Positions 47,649 through 60,284 of a DNA stretch of 64,000 nt are shown piece by piece. The stretch covers positions 17,321 through 81,320 of the forward strand of contig MU832236.1 in NCBI GenBank assembly GCA_029204225.1, read 5' to 3'. Position 1 is the first letter of the stretch; every line of letters starts with the position of its first letter. Under the pieces are notes generated by a model. It was given only the letters and a program-made list of their open reading frames with translations, was not told the origin of the DNA and ran no database searches. Source of the DNA: Diphasiastrum complanatum. Lineage: Eukaryota; Streptophyta; Lycopodiopsida; Lycopodiales; Lycopodiaceae. Position numbers and translations under genes: made by a program.

Positions 47649-48409
47649 TTCATGCTTTGAAGAGGTGAGGGCGTATACATCAAATCTTCAGTGCTTTTGC
47701 TTGCAGGAACTCGGATTTGGGAGAGGGATTCAAACTCGCTGAGAGATAGGATATCTGTGGATCATAAGTGGATCAAAACAAGCCTGATCTACTCCAGCAG
47801 AACCCTGTACGGACAGAGAGCTCACACGTGTGAAATCAGCCCTCATTAATGAGTGCTACTTCTCAAGATTTGATTCAAATTTGATGATCTATAGCTTGTT
47901 GGATAGATATTGAAGAGTAGAATGTGTTGCTCGAGTTTCTAAACCAATTTAATTTGTTTTTAAAAGAGTTTTAGGCAATCAGAGAGTTTGAGAGAGTACT
48001 CAACTCGTGGGATATGCCAAAGTGAGCACACATCTATCTTTTTCACCAATTTCATCATTTTTCACTATCAATCAAGAAGAGTTGGATAGAAGTGAGTGTT
48101 CTGAGGTCTTAGACTTTTCATTTCACACATATTATTGTGTCTGAGTTGAAAGTAAGTTCCTAGAGACTTTTTCAGTACTTTGAAACTCGTGGGAGAGATA
48201 GACTTCTTACTTGCATGTGCTTCTTCTTTGTGACTGAAGCAAGATCCAAATTCAAGATAGACTGATTTTCTGGGTTGAGAATTTGTTCTCGCATCTGTTG
48301 CTAGATTTCATAGGTTGGATCAACATCAGTGTTAGATCCTAGAGTGAGATAGTAAGCAACATCCTTTCAACTCCATTTTTAGTCATTACTAGAATTTCTC
48401 ATTGAGAAA

Positions 48410-48830
48410 ATGTCTTCAACTGGTTCACATTTCTTGGAGCACAGTGAGAGATTAACATCTTCCAATTATGCAATGTGGAAGATCAGAATGGAATCATTAT
48501 TGATTTTACAAGATGTAATGGATATTGTGAGTGGAGTTGAAGAAGAACCTGCTACACCTAATGAAGCTGCAGCATTTCACAAAAGAACTAGAATTGCCCT
48601 TCATTTCATAAAAATGAATGCAAACCAATGAAGTGTTAAGAGAGATCAGTACATGCACCACTGCAAAGGAAGCTTGGGATACTCTAAAAACAATCTATGA
48701 AATCAAGAATACCTCTAGATTGCTTACACTTAGAAACCAAATATTTCTAAGTTATCAGAGAGTAGATGAGAGTGCTTCATCATATGCAAATCTTTGGTAA
48801 ATCTGATTTTTCCAGCAAGTGTACTTTCGT
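48410..48830 (+). pseudogene. Element G gag N-terminal half (UBN2-type), truncated
   Basis: ATG at 48410 after a 760-bp leader. The text is typical Copia gag: LTSSNYAMWKIRMESLL, then after a one-base frameshift near 48625, ISTCTTAKEAWDTLK, TSRLLTLRNQIF and DESASSYANLW. Coding similarity ends abruptly at about 48800, so the zinc knuckle and all of pol are missing. Gag forms the cytoplasmic particle that packages element RNA. The segment matches the gag piece fused to RT in element N. Confidence 0.85.
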
Positions 48831-51800
48831 TTTAGGGTTCATTAATGATGAAATTAATGATGCATTCCGGTTCTTTCCAAGGATTTATGAATCTAGGCTA
48901 TGTTTTGGTCAAAATTGCTTGGTTTTTCATGCTTTTTGGCACAAAATAGATAGTAAGAACCAAAATCCAGCAGGATCAGATCAATTAGATGGTTATAATT
49001 CTGTAAAGTGGTTTTCATGTGTTAGAGAAAGAGTTGTATGTCATGAATTTCCACTTTATTGTGATGAAAAAATCGGAAAATAGCCAAAAATCATCATTTT
49101 TGCTTGTTTTTTCATAAAGTTGGATAGTAGTGGGCTGTAAAACACCATGTAGAGCTTGTAAAGAGGTGAACCAAAGTCTTTTGAAGCTTTTCCTGAAGTT
49201 AGAACCAATAATTCCAGCAATTGAAAGGTAAAAAAAAATGACCATTTTTGGTGATTTTTGGGGGATGGATCTCTCCAAATCCATAAGGAGATCATTCTGG
49301 AGTTATTTATAGTATGATTAGTATTCCTTTCTACCTTCCCAGCAAGCTATCAGACTTGTAAAATTTTGGGCGGTGGATTATGCACCATTTCCATCAAGTT
49401 TGAAGCTATTTTGACTTCTACAAATCAAGAAATCTTCGTTCTCAGCCTATATCGCATCTTAGAATCTGTATGAATGCTTCATGGAAGTCTAATTGATTGT
49501 TTAAGACTGTTGGTAGCATCAATTTTGGGATAGGATGGGTGTTTGCATGATTTTGCATGATTTTGCCTTGTGGAAATGCGCCCTACTATAGTTTTTTAGA
49601 CACTCTGATCTCGCACGTGTGAAGCCTAGGTGGCAGGCTGATGTGGCAAGCATCTTGTTCACTTGATCTCCCTTTGTACTGAGCTTTATAGCACCCAATT
49701 TGGTGTCCTGTAGTCAAAGTTATGATCATCTGAAGTTTTGTATTTTCATGTGTAAAATTGGCAAAATTTGAAATTGTTCTGATTGCATGCTAGTCATTTT
49801 CCTAATTTGTAGTACTGTGGTTGCATAGATTGGTTGCATGTTGATTCTCAGAGTGATTCAGACATGCATGAGGGATTTACAATCGATTTGAGTGGTCATA
49901 TGCATGTGCTTTGACAGTTGGGTCACAAATCAGTGTTAATGGCTGACAAATTTCGTAAAATTGAAGTTCACGTAAAAATTCCGGAATGACGTTTTGTAAC
50001 TGATGTAGTGTGCTTTGCATGCCAGTTTGACATTGGATTAGTAACATTAGGAATCAAAATTACGTAAAATAAAACAAAAAACTGAGTTTTTCGAAGAAAA
50101 AAAAATTTGGTCATTTTTTCTTTATCTATGGAATCAATTTGAATTAGTGAATTGATTAAATTGAGTTTATCAGTCATAATTGATCACAGTGTTTTCACTA
50201 AGTCTAAATTATTTCCCGGTGATAGATAAGTTAAAATTGACATAAGGAACCACAATGAAATTGCTGATAGTTTTTACTGTACTGTCATTTCTTTTTAACT
50301 TTTGGAGTTGGGAACTTCCAGATTGAAAGTTAAAAATTGAATTTTTTTTCTTTTTTTTTGAATCTCAATATAGTTAAAATATGAAATCAGTTACTTGTCT
50401 GATAGTTTTCTAATCGATTCTGATCGCTAAAATCAGTCAAGTGAACGTTTGTGCAAGATACTCGTCAAATTTGAATTTAAACTCGTCACATGATATGAAA
50501 TGACCAGATTGAATGAGTGGTAATAGTATTCTTTATCTAGATAGTAAATCTGACAGGATACGGTTTAAGAATTACTGAAATCCTATTGCGGGGCATTTTC
50601 ATTCATGTAATTTCATATTCTATGTATGGATAGGTTTTGTCAATATTAACGGAGTAATGCCAAGCCAATCAATAAAATGAAAAAATAGTCCAATTTTATT
50701 GGAAAATTTTTAATAATAAAAATTACGTAACTGATTTCATTTCCAGTAAAATCCTATGGTGAATTATATTCAAAAGATCAAACTAGTAGTGTTTCACATA
50801 CTAGTGAATGATTTTTGATATATCAAATATTCAGCCCAGGTATAGGATAGAAATGAAATTGTTTTAGACTTTTTCCTATAGTGATTAATTTTTAAACATT
50901 TACTAATGTCGTTACGTCTTCTTGGTACCTTAGCTGAAAGATTTTCAAGGAACTGAAAATTCTAAGGAGAGAAGAAGAGTGGACATCAGAGGCAATGAGT
51001 GTAATCGGGAAATGTATTTCGCAGTTAGGATTTTGTGTAAATCCCAGTAAATAATTGCTCGATACCAGTTATTAATTTTCTGGATTAAATTCATTTAATT
51101 TAATTAATAAATGTTATCTTTGTAACCATTGAGTTATCCGCAATTTGGATGTCAATTATGATGTTAGAAAGAGAATTTGATACGTGGATTACATTGGATC
51201 TGTTAGTTCAGTGAAGTTTGTTCCTAGTTTTGATGCATCGGTAGGGTTTCGAAGCTTATAACTAACTTGGAATGATCAAAATGTAATGTGAAACCATGTT
51301 AATTCTTATGTTTAAGTCACATAGTTAGATGTGGATTTGTGGTATCCATCTAATAGACATGCTAGTCATCCAAATAAATTGGATTCTCCAGTGTTTGGGA
51401 ACAAGAGATAATTTCCTATAGTGATTGTAGGATAGCTAGATGACCAGTGGATCTTTAGAATATCAGATAAGACAGTTAAGAATTTTCTGGAAGGAAAAGC
51501 TGATGGTATGGGACATTAGTAATTTTGAAAAGGAAATTCTAGGACTGTAAAGATCTAATGATCAATGGTGTGTTTTAGTACCTAGGTGCGATATGGGACA
51601 AAGAAAACCATTTGATCAAATGTGGGGTATTTTGGAAAAATTTGAGGTTTAATCTAGATCCCAAAGTGGTCTCTCATTATTTACAAAATTAGAGGCCTCA
51701 AATCTATTTCTCATTTTTTTAATTAATCCTTTACTTCTTAATAATTTTTTAAATATAAGATATCAGTCTGGTTTATATGAATTCTTTCCAGCATGAAGTT

Positions 51801-54387
51801 ATCTTCTGAAAGACTGTTATGTCATATAAATTACTACTTGTGTGAATAGACTTGGAATTCAGATAAATTCTAAGGTTAAAATGTTTCAATTTCTTAAACC
51901 TAGAATATCTCTGTTGCATAAATGGATTTCGATAGAATAGTAGTTTCTATCACTCAGATTGGAAATATTTGAAGGAGAAGTTCTGATTGTAATGAAGTAA
52001 ATCCCTTAGTGGAAGAGCTTATTACTGACTTTTTTTGGATTAAGATATTTTTATTGAAATTGATAATTTCTTTAAAAGGACGGGTGAAGTGGTGGGATAA
52101 AATCTATTTGAAAATCTGTGGATTGCATAGTTTTCAAAAAAGAACCAGTTGTGGTATAGAAATGAGATTTTTCTGAAAGGAATTTTGGATAGATTCAGAG
52201 TAAGATGCCTAATTGGAACTTTTCGAATAAGAAAAATTCTCTAGGGATTGTGTGGACAATCTGGATCTAGAACAGGTTTGATATTTGAATCATAATCTAT
52301 TAGTAGTACAGTAAAAGGTCAAAGGTTACTTATTCCATTTTGATTGAAATAGAAGTAAGTTTGATCAAAATATAAGTCTGAAAGTTCTGTATTGGGTCAC
52401 CCTAATCTTAGTTTTAAAACTAGGACCAGAGAGGGGTTGATTAGTGAGAGAAATTGTGTAATTAGAGGTAAATGGGATTGGAAGACTGTTGAGAGTGAAT
52501 GTTATTCGTCTCAAAGATTTTCTGGATATGTTATTTACTCATGAGAAATAGAAAATATTTTGTAGCTGAGTTACAAGATCTCAGTGAGATATGTGAGTAA
52601 CATATGTGGGTTCTGGAGGAATCTGCCAAGTAAGAATGTGTTTATGTACTGGGTCATAGTGAGATTATTCTCATATGTGCACGATTAATCTTCTATGAAT
52701 CTACTGTGTAATCCTAGTTACTAAGGTTATCTGGTGCACTTAACCTAGTCGGACATAAGCATATGATCAAGTATTGCGAGTTAACAAATCTTTGTATAGA
52801 AGATTTATGGATTAACTTATAAATGATTTGGGTAAGGATCTAAATGTGGTGTTATACTAGTATAATTGAATTCTTCACCTAGACATTTGAGATTTCTGAA
52901 TCATTGGCAATTAACTTGAGTAGTTAATTACTCCATAATGAAGTTAATTGGTAAAACGATCAGTGTGACGTGGATTCACCAGAAACTGATGGTTTTGATT
53001 TATATTGCTTGTAAGACGCGTGATTAGTGAATCATTTGAGTTCATCAGTTAAAATTATGTGCATTGGATGTACATTATTCTTGGGATAGAGTATTCCTTA
53101 GTTAAGGAAGGGACTTAGCTCATTAGTGATTGTATCCCAGAGAACTCAATTGGATAACGAATCATAATGAATCCAAGAATAATAACTGAATTGATTTTCA
53201 GCAGGGCTTTGGGTATCTAGATTTGATTCTAGATTGTAATCTAAAGTTTTTGTAGTTGAAGATGATTGTCATTTGGTATGCTTTATGTCTTTGATTACCA
53301 GTGGTTTATAGAACTTGAATATCCTACATTTCAGTAAAAGAATCCTAATTTGAGAGTATTCCTAAAATCTAGTATTTTCCTGTTGGGAAAGATTTTGAAA
53401 TGATTCTTACTTTTCCTGAGTTATGTGGAACATATACTCCAGTATCTTGTAAATGATTGACTATGATTTTGATTCTAGGAAATTATGATTGACAAATCAT
53501 ACAAATCTAAACGGATCATAAATAGATACTTAATTATTGTCAGAGGATTATAAGGAATGGTGATGATTCTTAAGTGTGATGATTAATTTTTAATCTATTA
53601 ATTGAGTAATAATTCAGATCAATGTTTTGAATCTCTTTATTCCAGTATCTTATTGAGAGCCCATGGATTTCACAGATATTCTCACAAGATAAGTACTTTA
53701 TTTGTGGAGAATTTTATTTATCTAGTGGATGTTATTCTGCTACAGTTTATGGTCTATAGATGTTTGAGTATAGTTTTTCATCTGATTAGATCTCCAATTA
53801 TCATAGGAGACAGACAAGTCTATTAAGATGAATGAATGCTATTTTCTTGCATTTGGTGCTAGAAACAAGAGCATTTAACTCAAAAGAGTATCTAGGATAC
53901 TCAGAGTTGAGTTTTAATCATTCTATATCTTAATGATTCTCCTAGAGATTCTAATTGAATGAATTTTCATATCTTAGAATTTGAATTCTAAGGATATTTG
54001 TACTTGAAAGCTTATGAATTATCTGTCAGAGTTGTGGATAATTTCAGATTGTAATTATAATTATTTTATTATTTCTTTAACTTTAATCTCTTAAATTAGG
54101 TTATTTCACCTAGTCTTTCATGTAAGTGCTTTATATGAAGGTGATGTTACTAACTTGAGGTGAATGTAACCTAGATGGAAAATTTATCGCTTAGTATACT
54201 TTTTCAAACCTGAGTTGTACTCCAGTACAGAGATTATCACTTGGAAAATAGGATTATCTCTGAGTACTTGTTTGATGTGAAAGTTAGACTAAGGATAATG
54301 ATTTTCTAGGTTGATATTTAAAGTTAAAAGAATTGTTCCTGTTATTCTTTCCTATTTAGAGAGCTTCTAAGGATAGAAGCAGTTTAA
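48831..54387. other. Long stretch without recognisable genes, T/G-rich plus strand
   Basis: About 5.5 kb with no supported gene and no long open frame. The plus strand is poor in C and rich in T, G and A. A purine phrase CTAAGGAGAGAAGAA near 50963 recurs as TTAAGGAGAGAAGAA near 54388. A CACGTGTGAA motif lies near 49615. It may be the worn interior of an LTR element, but I could not identify a domain. Confidence 0.5.
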
Positions 54388-54900
54388 GGAGAGAAGAATG
54401 TTATGTCCATGACCAGGAAGTAGGATTCAGTATACTCCTAGTCTTGGATACACTGTACTCCAGTAAATCAAGTTGTTAGTTATGCCACGTCATACTGGAT
54501 GTGACCCGAAAGTAACTAATATCCTTGTGAGGCCCAGAACACACTAAATGGAGTTTAGACAAGGTTTGACACAGTGTATGCATGTGTAGAATTATCAATA
54601 GCAATTCTATGAATAGTTGGTCCATGCTTAGGACTCTATTCTAGGCAAATCTATGTATAGAGAACTTAGGGCTATGCATGGCTATGTGCCCAGGTTGCTT
54701 TTGGCTCTATTCGGAGGCCAAACTCGCCCTACTCTTGATTGTGATCATTGATTCATTGCCAGGGTTTCACTCTACCTTCATGCTTCTTGTTCCTTGGCTT
54801 GGGGGTGAAGCTTCTAGAGCTGATTGACTCTACTTGGTTGGGTGGTTGCTCCATAGTGTGTTTTCCATTGTGTATTATCTTGTAAGCAGGATCTTAGGGA
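54388..54900 (+). repeat. Possible 3' polypurine tract and LTR (Gypsy-like), tentative
   Basis: AAGGAGAGAAGAA is followed by TGTTATGTCCATGACC, the kind of PPT-LTR junction seen in plant Gypsy elements. No second LTR was found, so this is tentative. Ends near a C homopolymer (54935-54947). Confidence 0.3.
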
Positions 54901-55845
54901 GCTTCCCCTGTAGTCCCCCCTAGCTATTCCCCAAACCCCCCCCCCCAGCACACTACATACACCCCACATCCTCAATATTCTCTCGTCGGCGGGACATCTC
55001 TCATACCTGAGGCCACCCCCGTAGACACTCCTAGGACCACATCTCCACCAGCTCACATCCCGTTGTCGTATTACACAGGGATGGTTATATAATTGAGGAT
55101 GCTTGTGGTAAGTCCTCAGTTATATGGATGGGATGTCTCCCTCACATGCAGGCAGGATTATGGAGAGACTACGGGCTCATTGGGGGCACGGAGTTCTAGT
55201 AGGTTGGTCGACTACCCATCCACATCCTCTCATTATGAGAAGATCTAGTCCCCACAACCCTCCGACTGAGGTGTTTCCCCTTCCATGAGGGTCTATCCTC
55301 CCCCGCGCACTCTCTAATGCTAGTGCCTCTTTCCGACATTCCGGTCGGGAAAAGAGAGATCTTAGGAGGAGTCGCCTCAATGGCAGCTCTTGTTGTGGCG
55401 GTGATGCCGATGATGTCTTGCTTCATGTGGCCTCGAGTCCAACACATCCATCTAGCAGGCCTCATTGTAGGGATTCCTTACTTCAATAAACACTAACTCG
55501 AGTAGCAACATGGATGGCACGTATAACTTTGACTCTTGCATCTATCACACTTGAGTATCCCGACATCCTCACACTCTCTCCTCACATTTTTCCTTCTTCG
55601 GTACCCACGTCCCCTATGGGGACTCCATGGCTCCATGATCCCTCTTGTCAGGCCACTCCACCCACTTATTCTCCATTCAGACCCCTGTTGTTACACTCCC
55701 ACTCAAACTCCTCCCAACCTTCTCCTCTTCAGACCCCTCCCGACCTTCTCGTGATCGCCTTCATTACAATCACCAATTTGTCAGTTCATGTAGAAATCTG
55801 CTGTAAAGCGGTCTCCCACAAAAGAGGAGTATAAGTATGCATATT
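54901..55845 (+). pseudogene. Unrecognised Pro/Ser-rich coding-like region
   Basis: GC-richer than its surroundings. Plus-strand text such as LIPEATPVDTPRTTSPPAH (near 54990) and TGSLGARSSSRLVDYPSTSS (near 55170) looks like a proline- and serine-rich protein interrupted by TAG and TGA near 55250-55270. A pyrimidine-rich stretch at 55560-55760 reads as Pro/Ser/Leu in two frames. No domain recognised. It may be upstream of the duplicated C-terminal fragments at 56.03 and 56.46 kb. Confidence 0.35.
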
Positions 55846-56030
55846 CCAACAACATGCAATCATTACCAAATTATTGGAGAGACGAGGAGTGATAATTGAT
55901 TGGGATGGATATTCTGAAGTATATATTATGGCTTCAAGATATATTTTAACTTCACCACATTCATGTGGTCGGACAATCCAACAACATCACTTACAAAATT
56001 TACACATCTTTATTGCACGTAGTTATTGTA

Positions 56031-56250
56031 GTCCCAATCTTCTGCATCGTAGTCACATGAGTCTAATGACCTTGGCCAGGACGGGGACGATTCAGCTGGA
56101 TCTAATAATTAGGCGTTTCATTCTGATATATGTTTGTAATTGGAACATTTATGTATAAATATATATAATTTGTTTAAGTTAAGTCCTCTACATGAATCTT
56201 CAATTGTATGACGACCAATTTTAGGTCAGAATGGAGCCATTTGATAGGGT
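56031..56250 (+). repeat. Duplicated 3'-end fragment, copy 1
   Basis: GCATCGTAGTCACATGAGTC, then GGCCAGGACGGGGACGA, then CTGGATCTAATAATTAG and an AT-rich tail with ATTTATGTATAAATATATA, ending with TTTTAGGTCAGAATGG. Protein reading: SHESNDLGQDGDDSAGSNN-stop, preceded by a TAG. Confidence 0.75.
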
Positions 56251-56402
56251 TATAACGAGTCCCTCGGAGAACCTTGGCCACCATTGCCAAGGTGAGAAGG
56301 TGCTAAAGTCTCCAATCGCTTCTTAGCCGCCTCTCGTTGTTGTTTGAAGAGATTTGCATTTTCGCGGAATTCTTTCTTTGCAAACTTCCAGTCTTCCTTC
56401 TG
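56250..56402 (-). pseudogene. Charged C-terminal coding fragment, unrecognised
   Basis: Minus-strand reading from about 56402 to a TAA at 56252-56250: highly charged helical text (KEDWKFAKKEFRENANLFKQ) followed by a glycine- and serine-containing end. Helix-rich, nucleic-acid-binding-like composition, but no family call. It lies between the two direct repeat copies. Confidence 0.35.
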
Positions 56403-56454
56403 CCTTGATTCGGATGGACTGACTCATCTTCATTGGATGCAGGTATCACAGTCT

Positions 56455-56770
56455 CAATCCCATGCATCGTAGTCACATGAGTCCGATCACGACGTCAATG
56501 GCCAGGACAAGGACGACTCGGCTGGATCTAATTAGGTGTTTCAATAATCCAATTTGTAACATATCTCTGTACTTGGAACATTTATGTATGAATATATATT
56601 CGTTTAAGTCTCCTTCATCAATTTTTAAGTGCGTAATATGTAACTCAAATATTTGCAAATTTTTTTATTAACAATTATGAACAAATGATTTTGCATACCA
56701 ATTTTATAGGAAGTGGTGCAAAAGACTCCTGGGGTTGGATGGAGTCCATTTTTAGGGCAGAATGGCTCCA
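56455..56770 (+). repeat. Duplicated 3'-end fragment, copy 2
   Basis: Direct repeat of copy 1 with about 80 bp of extra sequence before the shared ending TTTTTAGGGCAGAATGGCTC. Protein reading: SQSHAS-stop-SHESDHDVNGQDKDDSAG then SN-stop; the first stop is TAG at an Ala-Ser/Ser-His context shared with copy 1. Confidence 0.75.
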
Positions 56771-57358
56771 TTTTGCCCTTAATTTTTTTTTTATTTTCAA
56801 GCCCTCGGAATAATCCTCGAAATGGGGTACCTTTTTAAGAGCCCTCAAAAAAGACATGCCACTAACAGCTTTTTGAGAGGGAAATACCGAGGTCCCTCAA
56901 TATATCCCTCGATTTATACATGCTATAAACAAAGCAAAAATGAAACGAAGAAGCCTCGATTACTGAGGTAATTATCGAGGATCTCTTTCCGAGGTATACA
57001 TCATGGTATATACCAAGGTTTGGGAACTTTTTTTAAAAAAAATGTCTTCATAAAAACCTCGGTAATAGGGTCGGAAATCCTTCAAAATGATGTAGTGCAA
57101 TTTATGTACTTGCCAAGGCAGGGCCGTGTGGCTTGCCACCAAGCACTTGTTTATTAAAGGGGAGAGCAAAACTCTAAACCCCTCAAGTACCCCAAGAGGA
57201 CCAAGGTACTCCCCTGGTATGTTGAGTTCCTAGGGACAACTCTTACCCCTTGCGAAATGGGGGAAGGTCTTATGGAGCTCTAAGGCAAACACATTGCATG
57301 TGTGTGCCTTTGAGCATGACATAGTAGAATTGTGCCATGTGGCGCTCGCTCCTTGTGT
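56771..57358. other. Intergenic with recurring CCTCGGTA / TACCGAGG words
   Basis: Between about 56815 and 57070 the words CCTCGG, TCGAGG and CCGAGG recur on both strands at irregular spacing. This layout is seen in subterminal regions of some DNA transposons. No gene supported. Confidence 0.4.
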
Positions 57359-57633
57359 GTGTAGATATGTAGATATGTGATTGGGAAAGATTTAATCTTT
57401 CCTGTTCACCAACGTTTTGACACCCTCGAAATTCTAGGTCATCAATTCTTGTTCACCAACGTTTTGACACCCTCGAAATTCTAGGTCATCAATTCTAGGT
57501 CATCAATGTGGACACCAGCGTGTAGATATGTAGATATGTGATTGGGAAAGATTTAATCTTTCCTGTTCACCAACGTTTTGACACCCTCGAAATTCTAGGT
57601 CATCAATTCTAGGTCATCAATGTGGACACCAGC
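57359..57633 (+). repeat. Direct tandem duplication, 161-bp offset
   Basis: GTGTAGATATGTAGATATGTG starts at 57359 and again at 57520. Each copy continues through AAAGATTTAATCTTT and ACGTTTTGACACCCTCGAAA. The first copy contains an extra internal 50-bp repetition, and both end GTGGACACCAGC. Confidence 0.92.
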
Positions 57634-58400
57634 ACATGCTCCTGAGCATTGTGGGCACCAGTGGGACCTTTTACTTGGGCACCAACACCAAACTTAAATG
57701 GCACCCAAGAGTTCCCATGCACTAGCACATGATCCTACGCTCACACAAAGAAATGTTTCAGTGTGCACTTATATGAGCCACCAATTCATTCTATGAATTG
57801 CTTATGGGATCTAGTTTAAGCTGCCCTAAGTGCCACAACATTGAGCAACAGGATTCAAAACTTAAAAAATAAAAACAATGAGTGCAGGCCCCAAAACCCA
57901 TGTGTGCTCCTTAGATAGGAGGTTCCCAAGGAGGCTTACCCTAGGGATCTAGCCCTAAAGGACGTGGTCTTTCTCCCACAATACGTTACTATTGAGATTG
58001 AGCAGGCCTATACGAGAGCGAGCTTCTTGAGATTGTAAAAGCTAGGTAGAAGAAACTTTGCATTCATGCTAGAATTTCACACGAAGAATAATTCATTTAG
58101 GAAGACTGGATCAGTTCACCGAAAAAATGAGCAGCCGGCTGTAAATTATGAAGCCTGGTGAATGCTCTCAGATGGGTAAAGTATGAATGTGAAATTTTAA
58201 AGCGACTGTTTACAACAGTTACAACACATCTACTAACACATAGCCTATAGGCATAGCGAAGTTTCAAGCATGCAGGCTATCCTGGGCTGTAGCAGCAGGC
58301 ATCGCCCAAAATTAACTGTTTATCCAACTCTACTGCCGCTGGGACTGTAGAGATTCTTTTAAGGACTTTGGGCGCTTAGCCTTAGCTGAAGTAGTGTAAG
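57634..58400. other. 3' flank of the PP2C gene, no other gene seen
   Basis: Ordinary unique-looking sequence. Its right part probably includes the PP2C 3' untranslated region. Confidence 0.5.
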
Positions 58401-58450
58401 ATTGATGTTTTGCTTGCACTCTCAGCATCGTTGTGGCTTTAGTGCCTGAA

Positions 58451-58574
58451 ATGCAGCTCTTGATCTGGCTTTTTGCTTATCGGATTTCTGAGAGAGTACT
58501 GATTGTGTGCCCAAACAGCTCTTGATCTGGTCTTTTGCTAATCGGATTTCTGAGAGCGTACTGATTGGGTGCCC
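58451..58574 (-). repeat. 62-bp tandem duplication at the PP2C stop
   Basis: Two 62-bp copies: 58574-58513 and 58512-58451. The upstream copy holds TAG at 58540-58538, where the downstream copy has AAG. The duplication sets the present C-terminus. Confidence 0.92.
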
Positions 58575-59940
58575 AAATATAAACAGACGACAGCACAATC
58601 GTCCGCTTTGTAAAGAGAGCGCTTTAGCCTCCATGCCCGAACTGCAGATTGCACAAGACATCTTGCGGCAGTTGCCCTGGATGGAGCTTTAGAAATAATG
58701 TCTACCACTTCTGTATTACTAAGAACGTCCCATATCTGTAACATCATGACGAAACCACTGTAATCAAAGTTTTGCAAACAGCGAGAGTCGAAATTGCAGA
58801 AGCAGTAAGTCCCGTGCAATTGCTACTTTGTAAAGTGAACGGAATATTCAGACGCACCATCAAATAAAATAAAACCTTGTACAGAAAATCTGTCAATGTC
58901 TTGCTCAAAGATACAAGCATGTCTATAGGTGCGCAATACTAGCTGTTGCGAGCAGAAGGTTGGAATTTGTCACTTACTCCATCTGTCGCAAGGACTATGA
59001 ACTGATCCTTGTCTGTTAGACGCCTGTAAGCTATTTCAGGAACAGCAATCAGCCCAAATTCTTTCATATAGAAGTCCCCAAAGGCTCTAGCCACGGCGAG
59101 GCCAGGAGAATTGTTGTAAGGCAGCCAAAGGCGGTGTACGTCAGGCTCATCAAGCATTGCAAAGACGCGCCCCTTACACTGCTTGATTCTCTCAGCTTCG
59201 TCTGCAATCAAATTAAACTCCACAATTTCTAAAGTTTGTAAAGCAATCTTTAACTTAGATCCCACCCCATTCAGACAGATTTGTGCAGAATCAAGGTCAA
59301 GAAAGTGGTCTTGTCACTCACGAGGAAGATTTGGCTTCAAATCAACGGTCAACTGTACTGCCACAAGAGCATCATTCTCAGTTTTTGTCGCTAAAATCGC
59401 TCGAGAATCTCCGACGTTGCCAATTATAAGGTGCTCGCCCTGCAGAACAAGGTTCCAAAAACATAATTCTAAAGCTTATCATAAAATCTCAAACAATTTT
59501 CTTAACTCCAATGAATATGTCATATACAGTACGGTCTGAAAACCTTGTAAAGAGTGTACCTGCTTTAGAATTGTGACTGCAGTTGTTCCGCTGCAAGAAC
59601 AATCTATTGAAGGAAGCACTCGAAGCTCTGTATCCATCAGTTTATATGCTTTTAAAAATGAATCTTGCCACAGAGCAAACATTTCAGGCTCTTTGCATCC
59701 CTTTGCGTCACTCAATTCCAAGCCAGTGGCGCTATTGCCAGAGATCATAGTCGTTGTTTTGTCTTCTGTGCAGTATCTAGTATTGGCCTCTTGCCATTCA
59801 AATGCTAATCTAGAGGAAAGTGAATCCCTCACCCTCCGCGCAACCAGATGCCCGTTCGGACCATGACCATCAAATACTCCACAAAAAACTGTGTCCCTCC
59901 TTGAACAGAAGCCCTGACAGAATCAATCGAACCAGATCTG

Positions 59941-60023
<83 letters not shown>

Positions 60024-60284
60024 CGCACGCACGCACACGAAAATGATATATACCTCCCACAAAATCATTGCATCTTGATTTGTTCCTTTTTTTCCTTGCT
60101 TGGTGAACAGGCTAGCCACGCTGCTTGACCCATTGCAACAGATCCTCTCTGAAATCTGAGCAAGCAGCTCATCATTCATAGCCTCCAAAGCCAGTGCTTC
60201 CCTTCTCCTGCTCCTTCTGGACATCCTCTCTGCACGCTTCTTGCTGTCGCCCAATTCCACAAGAGTCGAGATGCCAACACCCAT
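58538..60284 (-). CDS. Protein phosphatase 2C (PPM family Ser/Thr phosphatase), 374 aa, five exons
   Basis: Exons 60284-60054, 59913-59560, 59439-59322, 59201-58978 and 58735-58538; all four introns (140, 120, 120 and 242 bp) are GT-AG. The joined frame is exactly 375 codons. Metal-binding and core motifs are intact: NQDAMILWE near residue 70, GVFDGHG (92-95 DGHG), GNVGDSRAIL in exon 3, ARAFGDF in exon 4, ATDG-IWDV across the last junction, and DD at 354-355. PP2C enzymes remove phosphate from Ser/Thr using Mn or Mg. The start MGVGIS has Gly2 and Ser6, an N-myristoylation pattern, suggesting membrane attachment (inference). CSGTTAV and WRLKRS wording resembles the plant clade of uncharacterised probable PP2Cs, not the ABI1 group. 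Intron 1 holds a (CT)n array. A 62-bp tandem duplication shortens the C-terminus after the last core motif, so activity is probably kept. Confidence 0.93.
59945..60020. repeat. (CT)n microsatellite in PP2C intron 1
   Basis: About 38 CT dinucleotides, followed by GCACGCACGCACGCACAC. Lies between donor (60053) and acceptor (59914) of intron 1. Confidence 0.97.

Noticed and set aside
55196-55465. Overlapping minus-strand frames in the GC-rich 55-kb region
   Set aside because: Pieces are short and mutually inconsistent; plus-strand text looks slightly more protein-like, though neither is firm.
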